Assembly: GCA_031289995.1 (NCBI GenBank)
Contig: JAITOI010000172.1
Location: 1 to 7,533, forward strand
Direction of reading: 5' to 3'
From: Prevotellaceae bacterium
GTDB taxonomy: Bacteria; Bacteroidota; Bacteroidia; Bacteroidales; UBA932
Length of the DNA: 7,533 nucleotides
In this document: positions 1 through 5,091 of the stretch, in pieces
Layout: every line of letters begins with the position of its first letter
Numbering within the stretch: position 1 is the first letter of the stretch
Made by a program: the position numbers and the translations under genes
Notes under the pieces: model-generated
Databases searched by the model: none
The model's input: the letters and a program-made list of their open reading frames with translations, nothing else
What the model was told of the DNA's origin: nothing

Positions 1-28
1 GTAGGGACGCGATTAATCGCGTCCCTAC
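1..28. repeat. Perfect 28-base palindrome at the window edge
   Basis: Bases 1-14 (GTAGGGACGCGATT) are followed immediately by their exact reverse complement at 15-28, with no mismatch. As RNA from either strand this could fold into a 12-bp stem with a TTAA loop. It lies about 50 bases beyond the stop of the retropepsin-like gene, in non-coding DNA. There is no T-run on either visible side, so a classical intrinsic terminator is not supported. From memory, very similar palindromes (GTAGnGACGCGATT-type) are dispersed in some bacterial genomes, including cyanobacteria, so a REP-like dispersed element is the best reading. The element may extend past the left edge. Confidence 0.8.
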
Positions 29-30
29 TC

Positions 31-47
31 CGTGCGCAAGACGCACG
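31..47 (-). other. Small GC-rich hairpin downstream of the retropepsin gene
   Basis: CGTGCG at 31-36 pairs perfectly with CGCACG at 42-47 across a five-base loop. Read on the minus strand it lies about 30 bases after the stop codon of the retropepsin-like gene and directly before the 28-base palindrome. The two hairpins together may end the transcript. No U-tract follows on the minus strand, so the terminator role is only a suggestion. Confidence 0.4.
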
Positions 48-78
48 CTTGTTTTCGCTTCAACTCAATTTAGCCGCC

Positions 79-477
79 TTACGGCACTTCAATTTCGTGG
101 GCATCGAAGTTGATTTTGAGCTTGTGCAGGCGTGCCAAGAAGTCCATCCCCACCACGCCGTGAACCATGTCAAATTCGGGCGGGAAGGCGTGGACAAAGA
201 CGGGAAAATTTTTCTCCTTCCGGCCCAACAGCTCGAAGGTGTGGAGGTGTACCACCTTCAGCGTGCAGGTGCTGGTAACCGAGTAAAAAGTGGCGGTGGG
301 CTTGATGGCATCCAAGTCGAAGCCCAGCCGCAGCGCAGATTTTTCGTTGATGCAGGTTTTCTCAGCGCCGGTGTCGAGTACCAGCGAGAGAAACGCGGTT
401 TCGCCACCTTTCACGCCTTTTATAAAAGGCATCACGAGGAGCTGTTTCCCCATGTAGCGGAATTGGTATTTTTTCAT
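79..477 (-). CDS. Retropepsin-like (clan AA) aspartic protease, cytoplasmic
   Basis: A 132-residue protein with the hallmarks of a single-domain retroviral-type aspartic protease. Residues 33-38 read VLDTGA, the hydrophobic-Asp-Thr-Gly-Ala active-site motif with D35 as the catalytic aspartate. A flap-like segment follows around 62-80. The second structural signature, hydrophobic-hydrophobic-Gly before a short helix, is at 107-114 (GVVGMDFL). One motif per chain means the enzyme would have to work as a homodimer, as retropepsins do. No signal peptide or membrane segment is visible, so it should be soluble in the cytoplasm. The ATG at 475-477 is 12 bases after the stop of the upstream small gene, so the two are very probably co-transcribed. 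No Shine-Dalgarno site is seen. The substrate is unknown. The family call is firm, but activity is inferred from the intact motif. Confidence 0.85.
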   Translation of the reverse strand: MKKYQFRYMGKQLLVMPFIKGVKGGETAFLSLVLDTGAEKTCINEKSALRLGFDLDAIKPTATFYSVTSTCTLKVVHLHTFELLGRKEKNFPVFVHAFPPEFDMVHGVVGMDFLARLHKLKINFDAHEIEVP

Positions 478-489
478 GCTGCCAAATTT

Positions 490-825
490 CTATAAAATCC
501 AAAATGGGCGTGGCTTATTTTTATCCTTCGGGTCTTCGATGTAGTCAAAGGCGTAGCACTTTGCCTTGCAGGTAGTCTTTTTTTCCAGGAACAAATCAGT
601 CAGCTTTTTGGGGTCTTTGTGATGGCAGAACACCTCCCCTTTTACGTACACGCCGCAGTACTTGTTTTTCGGTGTTTTCACGGGGTCTTTGATTACGATG
701 TGCTGGCCCGGATATTTTTTTACAATATCGGCCCACAGCATGACTTCGCCCTGCTCTTGTGCGGGCTTTTGGGCAGCTGTTTTTTTGGCAGCAGGCTTGG
801 GCTGAGCGGTTTTTGTGGTGGTCAT
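490..825 (-). CDS. Small Cys/His-containing protein of unknown function, paired with the retropepsin gene
   Basis: I cannot assign a characterised family to this 111-residue protein. Residues 1-26 are a low-complexity tail rich in Lys, Ala, Pro, Thr and Gln, probably disordered. The folded part begins near residue 28. It contains a W-x5-KYPGQ-type segment (31-41), then C57, C67-H68-H69, and C86-x3-C90. These residues could bind a metal or form disulfides, but spacing alone does not prove either. The C-terminus is basic and ends with an aromatic tail (PFWIL). The general pattern (Trp, a YPGQ turn, a GEV strand, a helix, then a YAFDY strand) resembles small ORFs I associate with retropepsin-like genes in Bacteroidota; this is recollection, not a search. 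The start at 823-825 follows a good promoter, and the stop is 12 bases before the protease start. It may be a partner, substrate or regulator of the protease. Confidence 0.75.
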   Translation of the reverse strand: MTTTKTAQPKPAAKKTAAQKPAQEQGEVMLWADIVKKYPGQHIVIKDPVKTPKNKYCGVYVKGEVFCHHKDPKKLTDLFLEKKTTCKAKCYAFDYIEDPKDKNKPRPFWIL

Positions 826-840
826 AAAATGTTAGTTTTT

Positions 841-865
841 GGGTGATGTTTTGGGGTGATGTTTT
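841..865 (-). repeat. Tandem 12-base repeat in the leader of the small Cys/His gene
   Basis: GGGTGATGTTTT occurs exactly at 841-852 and again at 854-865, a period of 13 bases. On the transcribed strand this is two copies of AAAACATCACCC, lying 16-40 bases before the ATG, within the presumed 5' leader. It could be a simple slippage product or a protein or RNA binding site. The sequence does not decide. Confidence 0.6.
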
Positions 866-882
866 TTGGTAAATTTGCGGGG

Positions 883-890
883 CAAAAGTA
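883..890 (-). promoter_or_regulatory. Bacteroidota-type promoter -7 element for the small-protein/protease pair
   Basis: On the minus strand the bases read TACTTTTG, a perfect match to the Bacteroidota primary-sigma -7 consensus TAnnTTTG, in the typical context CTTTG-TACTTTTG-C. An initiation point near 875-878 would give a leader of about 50 bases to the ATG at 825. A convincing -33 TTTG at the usual distance is not clear: TTTG in AATTTGG is too close, and a TTG further up is slightly too far. This element supports separate transcription of the two downstream genes from the efflux operon. Confidence 0.6.
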
Positions 891-1029
891 CAAAGATTTT
901 TCCAAATTGCCATACAATCTGCTCGGCGGCCAGGGTAAGCGCATCAAAATTTAAGCGTCCTGCATGGCGCACGGCAAGACGATTGGAATAGCACCTCAAA
1001 AAAAGATTTAGCCCCCCAACACACGAAGA

Positions 1030-1059
1030 GCACAGAGCCAACCGAAGTAAGCTCTGTGC
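1030..1059 (-). terminator. UUCG-tetraloop hairpin after the P-II-like gene, possible transcript end
   Basis: Bases 1030-1038 (GCACAGAGC) are exactly complementary to 1051-1059. Read as minus-strand RNA, the 12-base loop can fold further: a U-G wobble, a U-U mismatch, then A-U and C-G pairs closing a UUCG tetraloop (cUUCGg), an especially stable cap. The hairpin starts about 25 bases after the stop of the P-II-like gene, the last gene of the efflux operon. The cap is only present in minus-strand RNA, fitting a role at the end of this transcript. The nearest T-run is about 25 bases further on, so this is not a textbook intrinsic terminator. It could instead be a 3'-end protection hairpin or part of a repeated element. 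Confidence 0.5.
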
Positions 1060-1083
1060 CCCACCCATGCTGTAAATTCAAAT

Positions 1084-1377
1084 TTACATCTTCCCGTCCA
1101 CCGTCCACACAAAGGCGTTCAGCCCTTGCTCGTCGGCCTGCTCGTTGATGAGGCGGAGGCCGACGAGGATTTTTTCGGCCTGCTCGTCGTCCACGATGGT
1201 GAGCAGCGAGCCGTTCTTCGATGGCCAGGCGTGCGAGCCGTAGTGCGGCTCGCCGGTTTCGCTGCCGCGGCCTTGCGTTTCGCTCCAGCGGGTAAACCCG
1301 CGAATGTGCAGCTTGTCGAGCAAGCTCTCTACCGGCTCCGTGAGCGACTGGCCGTAGGTGATGAATACTGCTTTCAT
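1084..1377 (-). CDS. P-II-like signalling protein, last gene of the RND efflux operon
   Basis: A 97-residue protein matching the P-II-like family that I recall being annotated in Bacteroidota (PG0823-type, or 'P-II family nitrogen regulator'-like). The predicted order is beta-alpha-beta-beta-alpha-beta, a ferredoxin-like fold: strands near 2-8, 26-32, 57-63 and 87-93, with helices near 11-24 and 64-82. The segment at about 34-50 is rich in Gly and Ser/Thr (QGRGSETGEP, then HYGSHAW) and sits where P-II proteins carry the T-loop. Proteins of this fold are trimers that bind small ligands or metals and act on partner proteins, often transporters. Its place 105 bases behind the RND permease suggests it senses a ligand for, or acts on, that pump; this is inference. 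The ATG at 1375-1377 follows an A-rich stretch (ACAAAA) and has no Shine-Dalgarno site. No classical uridylylation-site T-loop is recognisable. Confidence 0.8.
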   Translation of the reverse strand: MKAVFITYGQSLTEPVESLLDKLHIRGFTRWSETQGRGSETGEPHYGSHAWPSKNGSLLTIVDDEQAEKILVGLRLINEQADEQGLNAFVWTVDGKM

Positions 1378-1392
1378 TTTTGTTTTTGATTT

Positions 1393-1480
1393 GCGATTAT
1401 GCGAGGCGCGAGGCGCGACGTGCGACTATGCGATGTGCGATGTGCGACCAAGCAATTTTCAAATTTTCAAATTTTCAAAT
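1393..1480. repeat. Composite intergenic repeat, copy A (between RND permease and P-II-like gene)
   Basis: Two tracts lie side by side. From 1393 to 1447, GCGA occurs eight times with spacings of 8, 7, 7, 7, 8, 7 and 7 bases, giving units such as GCGATGT, GCGAGGC and GCGACTAT. From about 1455 to 1480 there are three near-perfect ATTTTCAAA 9-mers. On the transcribed strand the A/T tract comes first, starting right after the pump's stop codon, and the GC-rich tract runs to within about 15 bases of the next start. Bases 1422-1480 align without gaps to 6195-6253 with 53 of 59 positions identical. It is most likely a dispersed non-coding element within the operon. Confidence 0.8.
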
Positions 1481-1482
1481 CT

Positions 1483-4400
1483 CTAAATCTCTACCCTATT
1501 TGCCTTGCGCTCGCGCTTCGCGCTGCCCATGTTGAAGACGGTGTACATCACGGGCACAACGAGCAGCGTCATCAGCGTGGAGAAGCTCAGGCCGCCGATG
1601 ATGGAGATGCCCATCGGCTTCCATATTTCGGAGCCTTCGCCGGTGCCCATTGCCATCGGAATCATGCCGAGAATGGTGGTGAGCGAGGTCATCAGAACGG
1701 GGCGCAGGCGCGACTTGCCGGAGCTGATGACCGAGTCCTTCAGCCCAATGCCACGCTCGCGTTGCAGGTTGGTGAAGTCCACAATCACGATGCCGTTTTT
1801 GACCACGATGCCGATGAGCATGATGGCGCCAATGAGGGCAATCATGCTGAGCGAGGTGCCGGTGAGCCACAGCGCCAGGAACACGCCGGTGAACGCAAAC
1901 ACGATGCTGACCATGATGATGAGCGGCAGGCCCAGCGACTCGAACTGCGCCGCCATGACGATGTACACCAGCAGGAGGATGAGCACCATCAGCGTGAGCA
2001 GGTCGCGGAACGAATCCTGCTGGTCTTCGACCGAGCCGCCGACAACAATGTCCACCGTTTGCGGCACGTCGCTGAGCGCGGCAATTTCCGTGCTGGTGGC
2101 TGCTGCCACGTCGCCCAGCGCGGCTCCCGGAGCGAGGGCAGCGGACACGGTAACCACGCGCTGGCGGTCTTCGCGCTCGATGACCGGCGGCGTAAACCGC
2201 TCCACCACCTGCGCCACCTCGCTCAGGCGGATGGACTGGCCGAGGTTGTTGTAGAGCAGAATATTTTGCACGTCCTCCACGGCGGTGCGGAACTGCTCGG
2301 CGTAGCGCACAATGATGTCGTACTCCTCGCCGTCTTCGCGGTAGAGCGAGGCGGTGAGACCGTTGATGCGGTTGCGCACGTAGGTGGCGGCGGTAACGGT
2401 GTTGACGCCAAACTTGGCGAGCTTTTCGCGGTCGAAAACCACGCGCATTTCGACCTTCATTTTTTCGCGGCTCACGGCCACGTCGCGGGCACCGGGGATG
2501 GTCTTCATCTTAGCCATCAGCTCGGCGGCAACGCGGTTTGTTTCGTCGAAGTTGTAGCCAAAAACTTTCACGTCCACCGTGCTTGCACCGCCCATCATGC
2601 CACCCATTCCGCCGCCGATGGACATCTTTTCTACCTCGGGCACGCGGTTCACAATGCGACGAAGTACGTCCTCCATTTGCTGCTGCGAAAGGCTTCGCTC
2701 GTGCGGCTTCACGAGGCGGATGTTGTACGAAATTTGGTTCACGCCGGAGTTGCCGAAGAGGGCGGAAAAGCCTGCCTGGTCATCGGCTCCCGACGACACG
2801 GTGATGATTTTTATTTCCTCGGGGAAGGTGTCGCGAAACTCCGTTTCGAGGCGGTGCGCAATGGCTGTCGTTTGCTCGAGGTTGTAGTTCACCGGAAGCT
2901 CAACGCTGACGCTGATTTGGCTCTGGTCGTTGGCCGGCATGAAGTCGGTGGGCACCTGCATGAAGAGCAGGATGCTGGCCACAAAGGTGAGCAGCGCGAC
3001 CACCAGCGTAACGGTTTTATGCCCCAGCACGAAGCGTAGCAGGCGTGCGTAGGCGCTGTCGAGCCACACCAGGAAGCGGTCGATAGGCCTGTAGATGGCG
3101 CCCACGCCCTTGTAGGTGTGCTCCATTTTGTAGCGCAACATTTTTGCCGACAGCATAGGCGTGATGGTAACGGCGGCCACCACGGAGGTGGTGATGACGA
3201 TGGTAACAATCCAGCCCAGCTGCGCGAAAATAATGCCTGCCATGCCACCCACCATGGTGAGCGGAAGGAAGACGGCGATGATGGTGAGCGTGGCGGCAAT
3301 CACCGAGAGCCACACCTCGTTGGTGCCGTAGATGGCGGCATCGTTGGGGCGCGCCTTTCGCTCGAGGTGCTTGGTGATGTTTTCGAGCACCACAATGGCG
3401 TCGTCCACCACCATGCCGATGGCGATGGCGAGCGAGCTGAGCGAAATGACGTTCAGCGTGCCGTCCGTTATCATGAGGTAAATAAAGCTGGTGAGCAGCG
3501 ACAGCGGAATGGTGATGGCGATGATGATGGTAGCCCGCCAGCGGCCAAGGAATACGAGCACCACGAGTATCACAAACAGGAAGGCGAACATCACCGTTTC
3601 GGTGAGCGAGTTGATGGCGTTGGTGATGAACTCGGAGGTGTCGTTGGTCACCAAAATCTTCACGTCGGAGGGCAGCGTAGCTTGAATTTCGGGCAGCATT
3701 TTGCGCACGGTTTCGCAAATTTGTACCGAGTTGGCGCCGCTCTGTTTTTGGATGGCGATGCGCACGGAGCGATGGCCGTTGGCGGTTTCCTCGATGGTCA
3801 TTTTCTTAATGGTGTCGCGGACTTCGGCAATGTCGCTCATCTTAATTTCGCGCCCGCCCACGTTGGCCACCACCACGTTTTTGAGCTGCGAGCTTTGCTC
3901 AAATTCGCCGTTGGTGCGCAGCGAAATTCGCTCGGATCCGATGTCCATCGCGCCTGCCGGAATGTTGCGATTTTCGGCGGCAATGATTTGCCCAATCTGC
4001 TCGATGGTGAGCCGGTAGGCTTCCATTTTTCGCGGGTCAACGTTGACCTGCACCTCGCGCGTGGGCGCACCGCTGATGTTCACCGCGCCCACGCCGTCGA
4101 TGCGGTTGAGCGGGTTGGCGAGCTTTTCCTCCAGCATTTTGTCGAGCGCAGCGTAGCTCTCATCGGCAGTTGCCGACAGGAACATGATGGGCATCATGCT
4201 CGTGCTAAACTTCACGATGAAGGGCTTGTCGGCCTCATCGGGGAGGTAGGTTTCGAGCCTGCCCAGCGCGTCGCGCACGTCGTTGGAGGCCTCGTCGAGG
4301 TTGGATCCCCACTCAAACTCGAGTATCACAATGGACATGTTTTCCTGCGACCGCGAGGTGATGGTTTTCAAGTCCTGCACGGTGTTGAGGCCATCCTCAA

Positions 4401-4599
4401 TGCGGCGCGTGATGTTCTGCTCAATGTCCTCGGCGCTTGCCCCCGGATACGCGGTGATGACGGAGAGCATCGGTATCTCCATTTCGGGGTAGAGGTCAAC
4501 GGAGAGGCTCTGGAGCGAGTACAAGCCCAGCACCACTGCACCCAAAAAAATGAGGATGGTGGACACCGGCTTGCGGACGGCGGTTTCGTAAATTTTCAT
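1483..4599 (-). CDS. RND-family multidrug efflux permease (HAE type, AcrB-like)
   Basis: A 1038-residue inner-membrane pump of the usual length for the family. It exports substrates from the membrane and periplasm using the proton gradient, through the adaptor and outer-membrane channel encoded upstream. Transmembrane segments are expected near 10-30, 335-352, 357-377, 386-408, 430-452, 462-484, 528-548, 866-884, 890-912, 918-942, 966-985 and 996-1020, the standard 1+5 and 1+5 layout with two large periplasmic loops. The proton relay is intact: D399-D400 in segment 4 (GMVVDDAIVVLEN) and K934 in segment 10 (GIVVKNGIVIVDF). The double Asp points to the HAE group rather than heavy-metal CusA-type pumps. 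A Gly/Met-rich stretch lies at 661-671. The start follows AAAAAAACAA, 41 bases after the stop of the flavoprotein gene. The last codons run into an 8-base tandem repeat. The substrate cannot be read from sequence. Confidence 0.97.
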   Translation of the reverse strand: MKIYETAVRKPVSTILIFLGAVVLGLYSLQSLSVDLYPEMEIPMLSVITAYPGASAEDIEQNITRRIEDGLNTVQDLKTITSRSQENMSIVILEFEWGSNLDEASNDVRDALGRLETYLPDEADKPFIVKFSTSMMPIMFLSATADESYAALDKMLEEKLANPLNRIDGVGAVNISGAPTREVQVNVDPRKMEAYRLTIEQIGQIIAAENRNIPAGAMDIGSERISLRTNGEFEQSSQLKNVVVANVGGREIKMSDIAEVRDTIKKMTIEETANGHRSVRIAIQKQSGANSVQICETVRKMLPEIQATLPSDVKILVTNDTSEFITNAINSLTETVMFAFLFVILVVLVFLGRWRATIIIAITIPLSLLTSFIYLMITDGTLNVISLSSLAIAIGMVVDDAIVVLENITKHLERKARPNDAAIYGTNEVWLSVIAATLTIIAVFLPLTMVGGMAGIIFAQLGWIVTIVITTSVVAAVTITPMLSAKMLRYKMEHTYKGVGAIYRPIDRFLVWLDSAYARLLRFVLGHKTVTLVVALLTFVASILLFMQVPTDFMPANDQSQISVSVELPVNYNLEQTTAIAHRLETEFRDTFPEEIKIITVSSGADDQAGFSALFGNSGVNQISYNIRLVKPHERSLSQQQMEDVLRRIVNRVPEVEKMSIGGGMGGMMGGASTVDVKVFGYNFDETNRVAAELMAKMKTIPGARDVAVSREKMKVEMRVVFDREKLAKFGVNTVTAATYVRNRINGLTASLYREDGEEYDIIVRYAEQFRTAVEDVQNILLYNNLGQSIRLSEVAQVVERFTPPVIEREDRQRVVTVSAALAPGAALGDVAAATSTEIAALSDVPQTVDIVVGGSVEDQQDSFRDLLTLMVLILLLVYIVMAAQFESLGLPLIIMVSIVFAFTGVFLALWLTGTSLSMIALIGAIMLIGIVVKNGIVIVDFTNLQRERGIGLKDSVISSGKSRLRPVLMTSLTTILGMIPMAMGTGEGSEIWKPMGISIIGGLSFSTLMTLLVVPVMYTVFNMGSAKRERKANRVEI

Positions 4600-4640
4600 T
4601 TGTTTTTTTCTAAAAGTTGTTCGTCGTGGATAGCAAAAAA

Positions 4641-5051
4641 TTAGTAGAGCACCTGCGGCTGCTTCAGGTCTGTGTGGTCTTGAAACATCGCGTTAGCCAT
4701 GTCGAATCGGAAGATTTCGAAGCTGTCCTCTTGCCCTGCGTAGAGGTTGGCGAGGTGGGGTGCGCGCTCGAAAAAAACCTTGCGGTTCTCCGCGCTCGAA
4801 GCCCTCGATACGGCGCCCCACAGGCGCAGGAAGCGGCTACCGTCGGGCGTCATGGAGCAGAGCTCCACGAGCGGGTTGTCCATCATCTGGCGGAACACCG
4901 CCTTGTGGCTGTTGGTGCAAATGTGCAGCTTTCCGTCGATGAGGATAATCAATCCAAACGGGCGCACGCGCGGGAAATCGCCGTCGATGGTGGCGAGAAA
5001 AAAGTTGGGGTTCTCGCGCAAAAACTGAATTACCTGTTCCATAATTTTCAT
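4641..5051 (-). CDS. Pyridoxamine 5'-phosphate oxidase-like, FMN-binding split-barrel protein
   Basis: A 136-residue single-domain protein of the PNPOx-like flavin split-barrel superfamily. The typical opening is present: a helix (residues 2-13), then NPNFFLATIDGDFPRVRPFG (14-33), a beta pair in which the Arg/Pro segment helps bind the flavin phosphate in family members. The strand LHICTNSHK (42-50) and the helix and turn MMDNPLVELC (56-65) follow, also standard for the family. Members are dimers that bind FMN, F420 or heme, and most are uncharacterised; this one is too short and diverged to call PdxH. It has no signal peptide, so it should be cytoplasmic. It sits between adaptor and pump genes with spacers of only 40-41 bases, so co-expression is likely. 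Either M1 or M4 could initiate; M1 follows the A-rich stretch ACAAACAA and is preferred. Its role in efflux is unknown. Confidence 0.88.
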   Translation of the reverse strand: MKIMEQVIQFLRENPNFFLATIDGDFPRVRPFGLIILIDGKLHICTNSHKAVFRQMMDNPLVELCSMTPDGSRFLRLWGAVSRASSAENRKVFFERAPHLANLYAGQEDSFEIFRFDMANAMFQDHTDLKQPQVLY

Positions 5052-5091
5052 TTGTTTGTTGGTTTAAATTTTTTGATTAAAACATTTTTTT

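Larger units (their letters stand above)
826..1083. other. Intergenic region between the efflux operon and the protease pair
   Basis: This 258-base stretch holds no gene I would support. From the operon side it contains the UUCG-capped hairpin at 1030-1059, a T7 run on the minus strand (998-1004), roughly 100 bases with no recognised signal, the TACTTTTG promoter element and the duplicated leader motif. A 78-codon open frame at 832-1068 on the minus strand runs through the hairpin and the promoter and does not look like a protein. Confidence 0.6.

Noticed and set aside
49..495. A 148-codon plus-strand open frame over the retropepsin-like gene
   Set aside because: Antisense to a gene with a clear DTGA active-site motif and a convincing partner gene; it has no family signature of its own.
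832..1068. A 78-codon open frame on the minus strand in the intergenic region
   Set aside because: It runs through the UUCG hairpin and the promoter element of the next gene, has no recognisable motif and an unlikely composition.
1393..1447. CRISPR-like array because of the regular repeats
   Set aside because: Units are 7-8 bases with no unique spacers. This is a degenerate short tandem repeat, not a CRISPR array.
1399..3039. A 546-codon open frame on the plus strand opposite the RND permease
   Set aside because: It is fully antisense to a well-recognised pump, its product is His/Arg/Ala-rich without any fold signature, and it begins in the intergenic repeat. It is a by-product of the GC-rich codon use of the real gene.
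3118..4644. A 508-codon open frame on the plus strand opposite the RND permease
   Set aside because: Same reasons: antisense shadow with His/Gly/Asp-rich low-information composition, ending beyond the pump start with no independent start signal.
5052..5091. Promoter between adaptor and flavoprotein genes
   Set aside because: The spacer is A/T-rich but lacks a TAnnTTTG element, and its 40-base length fits simple operon read-through.
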